The notes under the pieces are model-generated. The model saw only the letters and a program-made list of their open reading frames with translations, ran no database searches and was not told where the DNA came from. This document shows, one piece after another, positions 1 through 11,084 of a stretch of DNA of 64,000 nt. The stretch's first letter is position 1, and each line of letters begins with the position of its first letter. Location of the stretch: the NCBI GenBank assembly GCA_034440615.1, contig JAOTOM010005102.1:528501-592500 (forward strand), read 5' to 3'. The translations under genes were made by a program, and so were the position numbers. The stretch is from Ashinkailepas kermadecensis. Its lineage: Eukaryota; Arthropoda; Thecostraca; Neolepadidae.

Positions 1-3
1 ACT

Positions 4-32
4 AGCACCAGCACCAGCACCAGCAGCAAGCT
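4..32. repeat. Short CAGCAC-type hexanucleotide repeat
   Basis: About four direct copies of a CAGCAC unit, grading into CAGCAG, at the left edge of the window. It lies downstream of the last readable exon of the minus-strand coiled-coil gene and is probably intronic. Confidence 0.7.
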
Positions 33-217
33 TGATTGTATGTGTAATGCTGCAAGGCAACATGACAAATATGCTACTACCACGTATTTTATCCAACCTG
101 ACCGCCAGTTGGTTGACGGGAGTCAAAGATATGTATCTCATTCCAACTGACGGGATGCATCGCACACTGATGGGAACATAAGAAGGCGCGTCGATTAGCC
201 TGGGCTCCGCCACTGAC

Positions 218-388
218 CTGCAACTCCTTCAGCTGTTGCCGGAGCGCGGTCACCTCCTCGGTGGCCAGCTCGACGTCCATCTGGCAGCGCTGCTGCTGTT
301 GGCGCGCTAGGCACAGCGTGTTCTCGTACCGGCGCCGGTCGGCCAGCGACGACTCCTGCAGCCGCGAGACGGCAGCACGGTGTTCGGC
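218..388 (-). CDS. IRAG/LRMP-like exon d (coiled coil)
   Basis: 57 codons, phase 0 to 0, from AEHRAAVSRLQ to LRQQLKELQ. Acceptor CCCTGGCAG; donor GTCAGT at 217-212. It is rich in Q, E, R and L with a QQQQ run, as expected of coiled coil. The array at 389-640, immediately upstream in transcription, repeats the acceptor. Confidence 0.6.
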
Positions 389-2816
389 CTGCCAGGGACG
401 CGGCCACCTCAACACAGCCCGCTGCTGCCGCGGCCACCTCAGCACAGCCCGCTGCTGCTCAATGTGCGGTCTGCCAGGGACGAGGTCACCTCAGCACAGC
501 CCGCTGCTGCTCAATGTACAGCCTACCAGGGATGCGGCCACCTCAGCACAGCCCGCTGCTGCTCAATGTGCGGTCTGCCAGGGACGAGGCCACCTCAGCA
601 CAGCCTGCTGCTGTTCAATGTACGGCCTGCTGCTTACTGGTGTACTCAGTATCGCTCAACCTGCTGCTGATCATTATATTGCCGAAGTGGATTGCCTTGC
701 AGCTACCAAATGCCGAAATTGGACGCACTGTTTTCCGCATTCTGGCTCCTCCGCAGAATATCCGACACGCATCCCAAATTTGACCGGCAGTCGTGGCAGA
801 AGTCATTAAAGACAAACAGTTGTGACAGCGGCCCCTACAGACCAACAGTTGTAACAGAGGTCTCTACAGACCAACAGTTGTGGCAACGATCCACATAGAC
901 CCAACAGTTATGGCAGCGGTTCCTGCAGATCAACAGCCATGGCAGTGGTCCGTACCAAACAGCAATCGTGGCAGCTGTGCCTACAGATCGTGGTAGTGGC
1001 GTACTTGCAGATCCGGTACGCCGCCAGCCTGGCACCGTACCTTGAGCGTCTCGCTCTGCTCGTTGGCCGTAATGATGTGCTCGGTCAGCGTACTGATGCG
1101 CTTCTCCAGCTCAGCGTTCTGCGTCTGTGTACCGCACACCAGGTCACTGCCGCGTCTCTCACAACGTGACTCGCACCCAGGCTCACGGTTAGACACGCCC
1201 ATGGCCAGACTGTCTAGCAACACGCGTGTCCAGCCCAGACACGCACATGGTCTGAAACACACATGCTTAGATACGCACATGGTTAGAGTACCAAATGGCT
1301 AGACATGGGCATGGCTATACGCGTGTATGGCTGGACACGCACTCTCTGGTAGACACACACATGATCGGTACATGGCAGAGGATGACAAGTGATCGGGATT
1401 AGAACATCCAGCGACAGAACTAAACACGAGTCGGCAGATGCGGCGCACGGGCTGGGCAACCGCAATCGTAACGGCCACCACACCGGTGGTCGGTGGTCGC
1501 AAGGAGTCATATCACGGCTCCCAGCGCGCCATAAGTTGGCGCGCTCCCGGCCCCACTTACCCGCGCCTGGAACAGGTCCTCGCTGGACTGCCGGAACCTG
1601 GTGTCCAGGTGAGAGAGGAGGGAGGCGGGAGACCCGGCAACATCGTCACCCTGCTCGTCCATGATGTGCTGCAGTACTCTTGTGGCACCCTGCTGCCCCG
1701 AATAAAAGCTGTCAATTCACGTCTGGCAGTTGATACACGGCGATAACGGGTGTCCTTAATATGAAGCTTAAAGTGGTGTTAAGCACATAACGAAACTCTT
1801 CTCTTGTACCCTTGCACAGTTGTATGTATATGTCTACAAATATTTACAAATGCATACAGGGGCAGATTCAGAAGCTTGGTTGAGGGATACAAATCCGACT
1901 TGGAAAACTCATCAGATTTAAACAGTCGTCGCATTCGTCTTGTCTGCTTAAGACAATATTTATATCATAAAATGTTCTTAGATTGTGAGAAGAAAAATCC
2001 TTTAAGTGCAAAATTCGGCAAAATTAATTTAAGACTAGAGCGCAGGAGCTGTGCCACGGCTAGATCCACCCCTCATTGCATAACAATGACATTTTACAAC
2101 AAACAGTCCACATAAAACAGTACGACGCCTAAGTGCAACAATCAAGACCGCCTAGCGGTGGCGGCAAACCCTCTCACTAGCCACCGCAGGCGGCGGCGCA
2201 GCCGGCTCAGCGGAGAGGCGGCGTCGACGTGGCGCCGAGGAAGGTCACCATGGGTGACGCCGCCGCCGGTACCGCAGAGGAAACGGCCGCGGAGGCTCCC
2301 CGTCATCCGTCAGCCTCACTGACGGAAGGCGGCTCGTGCGGCGCCGAGGAAGGTCACAACGAGTGACGCCGCCGCTGGCCTCGCAGAGGAGACGGCGGCG
2401 AAGGCTCTCGGTCATCCGTCAGCCTTACTGACGGCAGGGGGGTCGTGCGGCGCCGAGGGAGGTCACCACGGGTGACGCCGCCGCCGGCCCTGCAGAGAAG
2501 GCGGCGGAGGCTCTCCGTCAGCCTCACTGACGGCAGGCGGCTCGTGCGGCGCCGAGGGAGGTCACCACGGGTGACGCCGCCACCGGCCCCGCAGAGGAGA
2601 CGGCGGCGGAGGCTCTCCGTCAGCCTCACTGACCGCAGGCGGCTCGTGCGGCGCGAAGCTGCCGATGGCCGACACGCGGCGCAGCTCCGTCAGCTCCGCG
2701 TGCCCGCGCTCGTAGAGGTGGCGTAGCCCCTCCACATGCCGCGCCAACACCTCAACAGCGCGCAACATGCGCAGCTCCCACTCCGCCGTGCCCAGCACCT
2801 CCGCATATCTGGCAAC
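218..2816 (-). CDS. IRAG/LRMP-like coiled-coil gene, four exons, partial
   Basis: Four minus-strand exons read in order 2816-2634, 1689-1561, 1124-1041 and 388-218. All are phase 0 at both ends and stay open when joined, giving 189 residues. The first carries AEVLGTAEWELRML, HVEGLRHLYE and HAELTELRR, which resemble the conserved helical segment of the IRAG1/IRAG2 (MRVI1/LRMP) family (AE-LG-V..E.R.S.AVEV, HVENLKR.Y, HAELEEL). Family members are ER or nuclear-envelope proteins that bind IP3 receptors. The last two exons are Glu/Gln/Arg/Leu-rich coiled coil. The N-terminal exons were not found, and the C-terminal part, where the family has its membrane anchor, lies beyond the left edge. Family identity is inferred from remembered motifs; another coiled-coil family is possible. 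Confidence 0.6.
389..640. repeat. Intronic minisatellite of about 52 bp containing the exon d acceptor
   Basis: About five units, one partial, each containing the reverse complement of TCCCTGGCAG, the 3' splice site of exon d, plus a GC-rich block with CAGCCCGCTGCTG. The array starts exactly at the splice junction. Confidence 0.75.
805..1035. repeat. Degenerate minisatellite of about 29 bp
   Basis: About seven units with the core CCAACAGTTGTGGCAGCGG, each ending near CTACAG or CTGCAG. It fills the intron between exons c and d up to the exon c donor. Whether it was seeded by that donor is unclear. Confidence 0.65.
1041..1124 (-). CDS. IRAG/LRMP-like exon c (coiled coil)
   Basis: 28 codons, phase 0 to 0, from TQNAELEKRI to NEQSETLK. 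Donor GTACGG at 1040-1035; acceptor TACACAG. A second acceptor-like GGCAG lies slightly upstream but would break the frame with exon b, so the shorter exon was chosen. Heptad-like spacing of L/I residues indicates coiled coil. Confidence 0.6.
1165..1375. repeat. Degenerate GACACGCACATGG-type tandem repeat
   Basis: Repeated motifs such as GACACGCACATGG and GCTAGACATGG, about 18-36 bp apart, in the intron between exons b and c. Too diverged to define a unit by eye. Confidence 0.5.
1376..1560. other. Intron remainder, nothing recognised
   Basis: Sequence between the degenerate repeat and the exon b donor. Open frames here show no recognisable protein. Confidence 0.5.
1561..1689 (-). CDS. IRAG/LRMP-like exon b
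   Basis: 43 codons, phase 0 to 0, from GATRVLQH to SEDLFQAR. The donor is a near-perfect GTAAGT at 1560-1555. The acceptor is GCAGCAG at 1690-1691. The peptide is acidic and amphipathic and includes MDEQGDDVAGSPASLLSHLD. Confidence 0.6.
1700..2184. other. Intron, nothing recognised
   Basis: Intron between exons a and b, before the GC-rich array. AT-rich around 1760-2120, with no coding signature or recognisable repeat. Confidence 0.5.
2185..2633. repeat. Intronic minisatellite of about 100-110 bp containing the exon a donor
   Basis: About four GC-rich units marked by GGTCACC at about 2242, 2350, 2460 and 2559. On the coding strand each carries an exon-like GAGCCGCCTGC followed by GTCAGTGAGG, so the end of exon a and its 5' splice site are duplicated in tandem. 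Units stay largely open in the exon frame, which produces long shadow ORFs. Confidence 0.75.
2634..2816 (-). CDS. IRAG/LRMP-like exon a (conserved helical segment)
   Basis: 61 codons from VARYAEVLG to APHEPPA. The 3' splice site on the minus strand is CACACAG before GTTGCC. The chosen donor is GCG followed by GTCAGTGAG at 2633-2628, because it is phase 0 and a good consensus; a weaker GTGTCG donor at 2675 would end the exon after LRR. Strong GC3 bias (GTG, CTG, GCG, CGC) sets the exon apart from its flanks. The tandem array at 2185-2633 starts at this donor and repeats it. Confidence 0.6.
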
Positions 2817-3015
2817 CTGTGTGTTTTGGGTTATTAATTGACCTTCTGGGTCAAGTAAAGGTCATACCTTCGCAAAATGTACAAGGTTCAGCCTAACTTG
2901 TAGCCTGTAGCCGAACTGTACGTGAAACTTAAAAAGCCCTACCAGATCACATCACAGCCCCACTATAGTTCTGGCATGAATGTACACCATAATCATAACA
3001 AAAAATACTACGTTC

Positions 3016-3880
3016 CACCAGACCATATCCTCACCACATAGCGTCTGGGAGCTACCAGACAACGTCCCCGCCACATAACGGCTGCAAGCTACCAGACCGC
3101 ATCCCCGCCACATAACGGCTGCGAGCTACCAGACCACATCCCCGCCACATAACGGCTGGGAGCTACCAGACCACATCCCCGGCTCATAACGGCTGGGAGC
3201 TACCAGACCACATCCCCTCCACATAACGGCTGGGAGATACCAGACCACATCCCCGCCACATAACGACTGGGAGCTACCAGACCACATTCCCGCCACATAA
3301 TGGCTGGGAGCTACTAGACCACATCCCCGCCACATAACGGCTGCGAGCTACCAGACCGCATCCCCGCCACATAACGGCTGGGAGCTACCAGACCACATCC
3401 CCGCCAGATAACGGCTGGGAGCTACCAGACCACATTCCCGCCACATAACGACTGGGAGCTACCAGACCACATTCCCGCCGCATAACGGCTGGGATCTACC
3501 AGACCACATCCCGCCACTTAACGGCTGGGAGCTACCAGACCACATCCCCGCCACATAACGGTTGGGAGCTACCAGACCACATCCCCACCAGATAACGGCT
3601 GGGAGCTACCAGACCACATCCCCGCCACATAACGGCTGGGAGCTACCAGACCACATCCCCGCCGCATAACGGCTGGGAGCTACCAGACCACATCCCCGCC
3701 AGATAACGGCTGGGAGCTACCAGACCACATTCCCGCCACATAACGACTGGGAGCTACCAGACCACATTCCCGCCGCATAACGGCTGGGATCTACCAGACC
3801 ACATCCCCGCCACATAACGGCTGGGAGCTACCAGACCACATCCCCGCCACATAACGGCTGGGAGCTATCGGACCACAGCG
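3016..3880. repeat. 37-bp minisatellite array, about 23 copies
   Basis: Highly regular units: a CCACATAACGG core, then CTGGGAGCTACC, then AGACCACATCCCCG. Variants at single positions (ATTCCC, CATAACGAC, AGATAACGG) recur, indicating higher-order block duplication. It lies upstream of exon a in the direction of transcription. Confidence 0.9.
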
Positions 3881-3894
3881 TTACCACAGAGCTG

Positions 3895-4165
3895 TCGGCA
3901 ACTTCAGGTGCTACAGACCTAGACCGGCCGCGGCGGCGCAAGCCTGTGACGTCATGCACGTCAGCTGGCGGTGTGGCGTGGCTGGTCCGCGTGACCACCT
4001 GAGCGGCAATCAAGGAGTCGGCGACACTGGCGGCGGCGGTGGTGAGCCACGGCCGCCGACGGTGGCGGCCGGCTTCAGAGGAGACCGCGGCAGGTGGCTC
4101 ACCGGCGCAAATCGGGCCACAACATTCAAATATGGCTGCAGCTGCCGGGGAGCAGGGCATGCATT
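3895..4165. other. GC- and CpG-rich segment of unknown function
   Basis: CpG-dense sequence with a TGACGTCA palindrome near 3947 and several open frames in both directions. It may be a CpG island or an unrecognised exon of the minus-strand gene; no family match was seen. Confidence 0.35.
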
Positions 4166-4169
4166 TATC

Positions 4170-5105
4170 ATTAGGATTCAGGCGTCAAATGGTTCAAGAA
4201 CGGCCTCATTTGCAATCTGGAGTATTGTATGGGAGGGAAGGGGTAGGTTCATATGGTGGACGACATGAGCCCAAATTATACAGAACGATACCTGTCCAAC
4301 ACCTCCGAACTCGCTGATAATGGTTTTTGTACTCAGTGGATTGCAAAACAGCGCTACGATTTTCTCGCATCCTGACGCAACCCTTCGCCTCAAGCTGCAT
4401 TCCTTTGCGGTATTGCTACCCTCCATGTATGGGTGCAACAGGACCATAGCAGTTGAGGTGCCATGAAGCCCAAATAACTAACTAAACAATCTCAATTGTG
4501 AGCCATTTCCTTGCATATGCGTGGTTGCCTTTTGTTTCCGGTAACACCACATTAGGCCTAATCGGCTGGTGGTCCATTTAGCCCAACGACACCAGGATAA
4601 GGAAAAACTAAAACAAAGGTCCATAAGTAAATGAAGGAACCAAAGTAAAATGCATTACTGACAAGAGACGTTCGCCACCTTATATTTACTAACCAGGTAC
4701 TAGCATGTTTGATTTCATCTCAGGTTTACTTTCTTTTGTACGAATCAATGACCAATCACGTGCCTCCTTTGGGCGTAGCTACTTTCGACATTATGGACCG
4801 CCATACATTTTATCAGTGCCAAGTGCTCTCGTGTTAATTTTGAATTGATTTCCATCGCTAAGCTTGCGAGTGTTGCAACGTATTATTATTTGTGTTAATG
4901 TAAGGTTCTTCCAGTTATCGGGCACACCGTAGGGGACTACTGGTTAGCTCGTCATAAGAGTGGCCAATATCTCAAAATCCATTTGAGCTTGGGTGTCAGA
5001 TGGAAAATTTATCTCGAAATGACAGTAAGAGCGGGAAATTAAAGCAAGAAAAGAAATATAATGCAATATTTCCAAGCATTTTTTAAATATATTTTCTGAC
5101 CAGGA
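4170..5105. other. Non-coding stretch, nothing recognised
   Basis: No ORF with a recognisable family, no clear repeat and no RNA gene. Confidence 0.5.
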
Positions 5106-5214
5106 TCTGGCGTGCACTCAAATCAATGGCAGTTGCGATGCATGTGCTATTTCCTCATTCTGGGATGTTTTCAGTCCGCTTGCTACTTGAGTGCAGGAGG
5201 CTTCCGGTTTAGTC

Positions 5215-5520
5215 CCTCGCAGCTCATTACGACATCCAGTCTCGTCTGCGGCATCCAGTCAATTGAGCCTCTCTATCTCCGGTCTCTAACTATGTCCTGC
5301 TATCTGGCTCCGGCTTCCATTATCCGGTCTCGGCATCTGGTTTCGGTTCTCTACACCCGGTTTTTGTGCCGAAGCTGGTCTGTGTTCTCTACACCCGGTC
5401 TTTGTGTCGAAGCTCTAACTCCCCTCACCAGCTCTGTTCTACCACTTCTGTTCCTCGAATCCAGTCATCGTTCCCCAGTCACCGTTCTCCAGTCACCGTT
5501 CTCCGGTGCCATGCTCCTAT
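5215..5520. repeat. Degenerate pyrimidine-rich tandem repeat
   Basis: Loose repetition of TCCGGTCTC, CTCTACACCCGG and CGTTCTCCAGTCACC blocks. The open plus-strand frame through it has no protein signature. Confidence 0.45.
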
Positions 5521-5689
5521 TCTGGTGGCCCCGACGTCCAGCATGCAATCAGACATAAGGCAAGCTTATCACAAAGCACGACAAACGATTTCAATGTGCC
5601 TCATGATTGACCTTGATAACTATTTTCCTGCAGAACATGCCAGGTGTCCTGGATAAACGTACCGACTTGTGTGTGTGGGGAGGGGTATT

Positions 5690-6165
5690 GTGACATGGAA
5701 GCGGTTTCTGAACGAACTTCGCCGCGGCGTCCGACAATTCCGGCGATCCGGACCGGCTGTTCGGACGTCGGCGACACCGCAGGTGGGCCCGCTGATGAGC
5801 TGCACACACCTGCGGCGTAATTATTCCGGTAGTCACCGGCCGATGCCTGCCACTGGCATTGAGCGGCTCGTGTTGACCGGTAGCCATGGCGGCGGCCGTG
5901 CGGCCGGCCGGCGGCCGCGCTGTCCGGCCGGCCGGCCGCCGCCAGTGTACATCCGCTGCTGCCACTCTGCCACACCAGCATGTGAGTCGGCCGAGCCCCA
6001 GCTGGCGCTGCGTCTGCGGCCTGCCGTCCGGCGGGCCGTGCCAATCCCCCACGGGTAGCTACCAGGGTTGGTCGTGATCGTCTTGGCTCCAGGCGGGCGG
6101 TCAGAAACGGCCCCGGTCCTGGTCACACACCAACCTGGTCTCAAGCGGGTGGTCAGAAACGGACC
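5690..6165. other. CpG-rich segment with GGCCGGCC runs and a short direct repeat
   Basis: 5890-5950 is almost pure GGCC/CCGG. From about 6065 a unit of roughly 60-80 bp containing GGGCGGTCAGAAACGG occurs twice. Open frames exist on both strands because the composition is stop-poor, so no CDS is called. Confidence 0.4.
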
Positions 6166-6259
6166 TAATCCCAAGGGGGGGGTAAAAAAAGGGCATTATC
6201 TAAGAAAAATTTTTTTTGGCCAGAGGCGTATAAACGTCTCAAAAGGTGTGGGGACCTAG

Positions 6260-6955
6260 TTGATTCTTCTGCATAGATTAATGTGTGTGGGTGGGGGGGG
6301 GCATGGCCCCCTTTCCTCCTGGTCCTACACCTATGGGCATGACCCACAATTACGTTGAATTTGAGTTCATGTTAATTAAACCTGCCATGCTGTTGCCTGT
6401 TCGTAATAGTGCAAAGTTGTGCTGTAAAGCGAGAAATGACGAGGAGGTACTATCAAAGTCGATTCTTTCCATGCAACAGCTATTCTGCCATGCAAGGTAA
6501 AAAGTCGTACGGTAGGGGACATACTAGTGTTAGAAGCGGACATCCGTTCTGCGCATGCGCAATTTCTTGTGAAAATATTCTTGATTCGGTGGGCATAGTG
6601 GCGCTTTTGGCGCAATCATCGGCGCATGACAGATTGTTTACGTTTTCGACCCAAAATGAAGCTTGATGGCATCATATTCATTTTGCTGTAGGCTAGGTAA
6701 TATGGAAGTATGACCACTTCAGTCCAAAACAATAACATTTATGAGTTACACCTTTGATACTGATGACATTAGCTGTATCAGCATTTGCGGATGGAAACAG
6801 GGATACAAGCCTTGTAATATTGCATGTGCTTTCACAGCGGCGGATGCCTGAGGGAGAAATGTACCTGGCCATGTGTTTTATATTATATTATATTAAATTT
6901 GCCAACTGCCAAATAATATAGTGAAAAATTTCCACAAATATCACATCTCAGAATA
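6260..6955. other. Non-coding stretch, nothing recognised
   Basis: AT-rich sequence without coding signature; a G-run (GTGGGTGGGGGGGGGC) lies at about 6288. Confidence 0.4.
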
Positions 6956-6959
6956 ATTA

Positions 6960-9560
6960 CAGAAATGTTTGAACATTCAAAATTGACCATACTTTATCCA
7001 TCTGAGGATAGGCACCATTCATCCTACAATCCCAGTATTTGAATGTAAGTTTGTTGGATAAGCATTCCCTGTCTGGATACCTACATGTTCAAGTTCTGAA
7101 GCCATGTTCAGATTTGTTTGATTTGGATGCCACATGCAAATGATGTGCCCAAGCTTGTCCTTTGTTTTGCAAAATTGTGGCAATATACCCACACACCATG
7201 GTGAGATTTAATAGAAATAATTTGTTGCAATAAGGCAAAAATTCCAGTATTGCTGTGCTGTAAGGTATTCCACAGCACATGTTTTGCACATATTTTAACT
7301 CCATAAAGAAAACAGGGATATGTTTTGTTAGCTTCAGTTATATTATATTTTTTTCTGTGGAAAATTCTGCAGATCATTTTTTCATTTGTTTTTTCTATGA
7401 CCAATAATTTCTTCCATAAATGCTTACATTTCACGAGGCAGGCAATCAATTGGCTTTGAGTTGGGTAATATTCTAAGAATTTAGGACATTAGGAAAGAAA
7501 AGGGAGCATAATTTAACCTAAACCAGCCTAACCTCTTGCCAGAAGAAATCATCTTAAAAGCTAAATCACCAATGCAGTTTATGTGCCCTAAAGCCCAAAT
7601 CATCTTAAACATGCTATTTTCAAAATGGTATTATTGCAGTTTAAGGTAACCATGACAAGTTATGCACACATTTCACCTCCATGAAGCATGCAGTTTTCTT
7701 AAAAAACTGTTCAGGCTAGGTTAGCTAGGTTAGGTTTTTTACACTGAAAATGTTTGCCAATAAAGCTGTTCAGAAATTTTATGTTTAAACAAGATTCCTT
7801 TCTTGCATGGAAGATTAGGCTAAATTATTTTTGGTTATGTTACATTTTTTTCTGTATTTTCAATGTTACTTGCTGAATATTATGTTATATGATATATTGC
7901 TGAACTCAGCACCCCGTTTCTGGCTTGTATTTCGCATCCTGACTGAAAAGTATGCATTTGCAGAGCAGATAAGTGGTCACATCATGTTAAGCACATTCAT
8001 AACCATTGCACTGCAAAAATAATTTCCAAGACATCAAGTATTTCCATAAATGGCAAGGCTAATCTGTTATAGAAGAAAAAATGCTCTTTTTTTTAAATCC
8101 ATATTTTCCAAATTAGAAAACTTAACCTAACCAAACCTCATGCCTTTGTTTGCTTTATGGAGGTAAAGAGAGTGGTATACTTCCCTTGTGAATATCTTAA
8201 AGTTCAATAAACTCAATTTTGGAGGAACCTTTCATCTCAAGGGCAGGTTAGGCTAGGTTTGGTTGGCCTGGGTTAGGTTTTATTAATTTGGACAATCTTG
8301 AAAAAAAAACAATGGTTTCATATTTTTATTTGTATTTATTTATTTTCCTAAAAGGGAGATTAAACCTGGTTAGGTTACCTTGGGTTACATTATTGGGCTT
8401 GCTAGGTTGTATGCTATTTAGGTTTTCTCAGGCTATGTTATGATAGCTCACTTTAACATGCATTTTATGTTATATTATCTAAATCAAAGCACATGTTTGG
8501 TATGATTTTGCTTGTCAACTGAAGAGTAAGTATTTGCACAGGAAATGAGTGGTTACATTATCTTAATCATTGGAACAAACATTGCATTGGCAAAATTCCA
8601 AGCATTGAAAAATTACTATTATGCACAAATTTACCAACGTTTTGTCTTACAGTAACATATGAGTGGTCTGGGACAATGCAGTTTGACAGGTAGGTGCCTG
8701 CAATCATGAACTGGGATGTATTTGGTGAAACATGGTCATGCATCTTTGGACAAAGGATCTATCTGCTGTGTTACAAAGTGATTTTGTGTTCGATGGAAAT
8801 ATATACTTATGCTGTAAAATTTAGTTGAAAACTTAGGTATTTGAGCAAATGAAAACACAAATCAAGAACTGTATGGTATTCTTTGTTGCATTGGCTCGAG
8901 ATGTTTCAACCAGATTCTGATCATTCATCCTCATAACACTTAACAGTATATGTTATCATTTAACTCCATAGCTCATTGGTCCTGCTAATTAATTCACAAG
9001 GAATAAATACTCAAAAATTGCAAGTCGTAATACGTATGGTATGTATGGTTATTGTAAATATGTATTTTTCTTTCAAGTAATTTTGTAACTCTTGGATTTT
9101 TTTCCCAATATCATATTTCGAAAGGTAGTTACCATGATCTTACCACTCATTTCCTCTGCAGTTTTTGTTTCTCATTTGGCAGACAAAGTAACACCAAAAA
9201 AGGAGCTTTGGGTTGGGTCATATAGCATACCAAATAATGTTAAGTAAAAGGCAAAAGACACATAGTCTAGACTAACCTAGCCTAACTTCTAATGTAAGAG
9301 AATAGTCTTGAAAGATGGAGAAAAATCAAATAATTTTTCTTCTAAAACTTATCAAATTAAAAAACCTCCTCTGACCTAACATAGCCTAAGCTGCTTTTTA
9401 AGAACAAAAGAACTTGAGGAACAAAAAAGCATTTTTTGCGACTAAAACAGTGACTGAAGCGAACCTAACCCCTTTATTTGCTTCCTGCAGGTAAAATGTG
9501 TCCAAAACCTGTCTTGTGAATACCTTAAAGCACAATAATACTGCACATACAGGTGGTGTT
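6960..9560. repeat. Mosaic of degenerate dispersed repeats with GGTTAGG motifs
   Basis: An AT-rich block in which related segments recur in both orientations. A segment with TTGTGAATA(T/C)CTTAAAG lies at about 8185 and 9515, with inverted relatives near 7225-7320 and 7625-7700. A segment with AA(A/G)TGAGTGGTTACAT-type sequence lies near 7965 and 8545, with an inverted relative at 9125-9180. GGTTAGG/CCTAACC motifs are scattered throughout. No coding signal. Confidence 0.6.
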
Positions 9561-10310
9561 AATAAGATAAATTATTAATGATGTCAAACACAAGTGTGGA
9601 ATATTGTTCCCCCTTGGTTTGTCATGCACCAAATCTGGAATGCCTCATGCACTGGTGTTAGATGTGAATATTCAGTAAATGTGTTGTTCAAGGCTGTTGC
9701 AGGATTTGAAGATTTTTTGGGGAAGAAAATTTGAATATTTTTTTAAACATTAGTGTTATTAAAATAGTTTTATTATACACCAGCGCCCTTATTATCTGCA
9801 ACAAATTGACACTGTCCTCACTTAAAGACATCCTTGCGATGCTATTTCATCTTTAAACAAATTTGACGATGTATAGCGGCAGTGTCAGTTGGTCAGGAAT
9901 ACCTTCATTGAAACGAGTGATAAATTCTGATGAAGTTCCAGGGGGGAGGCATTTTCAGTTAGTACCATCGTTTGATCAAAATATTCAATTTCACATGCGA
10001 CCACATAATGCTTCTGGCGTTCCCCATGCTAAAGCTATACGGAAATATGGGAACATGTCAACTTTAGAACGGAATTGACGAATACTAATGGCCGTTATAC
10101 TGGAATCTAAGTGGTATCACCTGCTACAGAAATGGTGAATGTATCCAGCACAGCTAGGGCAAAATCTCGAGATAGCATACTTTCTTTGTTTTTGACAATT
10201 ATCTTCAAGATTTAGCCTATTGTGGCGGCGGCCGCCATGCGACCCAATGGCATGCTTCCAGTTCGAAATTCCGCCGCTAGGTGCAAACGAAGCGCTAGCA
10301 GTATGTAGCA
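9560..10310. other. Non-coding stretch, nothing recognised
   Basis: A short plus-strand ORF at 9863-10078 has no recognisable family. GGCGGCGGCCGCCATG at about 10223 is palindrome-like and GC-rich. Confidence 0.4.
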
Positions 10311-10319
10311 GTGTCCCCT

Positions 10320-10405
10320 ATCGAAGAGACAATCGACATCGAATCGAATTTCGACAATTTCGAATTTCGAATTTCGACAATCGAATTTTTGTATAATTCG
10401 ATTCG
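10320..10405. repeat. TTCGAA-type simple repeat
   Basis: Alternating AATTTCGA and ACAATTTCG motifs form a local low-complexity palindromic tract. Confidence 0.6.
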
Positions 10406-10903
10406 TTCTGACGAGGCTGACAATTTGATTATCATATTATCTGGCATTGCTACTCAGGTGTACTTGCTAAAAAGAAATGGAAATAAGCATATGTTTATAT
10501 TTAGGTTGGTAAAATGAAAAAAAAACGCATATGCAGTCAAAAAGCGTACATTCACCTGAAAATTACTTATGGTATAAGGCATACATGGCGTAAGCGCCCA
10601 CATACGCTCCCGTTCCACTTAAATTGTCCGGTTGCGACAATGGTAGAATCGCGAATCTCGAAAATAGAACGTTCATGTTCCCTTGCAGGCTTCATACAAA
10701 GAAACAAACGGGCTTTTTCTTTGCCTGGTGAAACAAATTGCGAGTGATGAAATGGCCACATACGCTTTGCTTCCCTTTCAACATGTTACCTTTGCTTGAT
10801 CAAATTGTCTTTGAAACAGGGTGAAAACGCGTGTGCCACATGCGCCTGTCATCCCTTGACACGAACACCTATGCATGAGGACAGTGAGTAAAACTGGCAC
10901 ATA

Positions 10904-11067
10904 GGGGACGAGTGGTCTAGGGGTAAGATGCTCGTCTCACAATCGAAAGGTTGTGGGTTCGAGTCTCACCTGTCGCTACTCTTCGCCCGCGACCAATCGG
11001 CGTGAGAGATTGGCGACGCTACATGACTCAACGGTCGACGTGTCGTAAAACCAATAACCAACCAACC
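10904..11067 (+). mobile_element. tRNA-derived SINE with 14-bp target-site duplication (copy 1)
   Basis: The head looks like a tRNA: box A-like TGGTCTAGGGGTA at about 10913 and box B GGTTCGAGTCTC at about 10955, with a CTCACAA anticodon-loop-like segment resembling tRNA-Val(CAC). The body contains GCGACCAATCGGCGTGAGAG, and the 3' end is AACC-repeat rich. The element is flanked by a perfect 14-bp direct repeat, AAAACTGGCACATA, at 10890-10903 and 11068-11081, the hallmark of LINE-mediated insertion. It is not a functional tRNA gene because the acceptor stem does not close. Confidence 0.88.
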
Positions 11068-11084
11068 AAAACTGGCACATACGT

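Noticed and set aside
2354..2726. Arg-rich ORFs on both strands
   Set aside because: Translation of the GC-rich array at the exon a donor; no independent protein signature.
3126..3335. Minus-strand ORF with a repeated CGGDVVW motif
   Set aside because: Translation of the 37-bp minisatellite.
5591..6174. Several ORFs of 110-150 codons in the CpG-rich segment
   Set aside because: They arise from stop-poor GC-rich sequence; no domain, no splice-site support, and they contradict each other between frames.
10904..10980. A functional tRNA gene
   Set aside because: Box A and B are present, but the acceptor stem does not close, and the segment continues into a SINE body flanked by a 14-bp target duplication.
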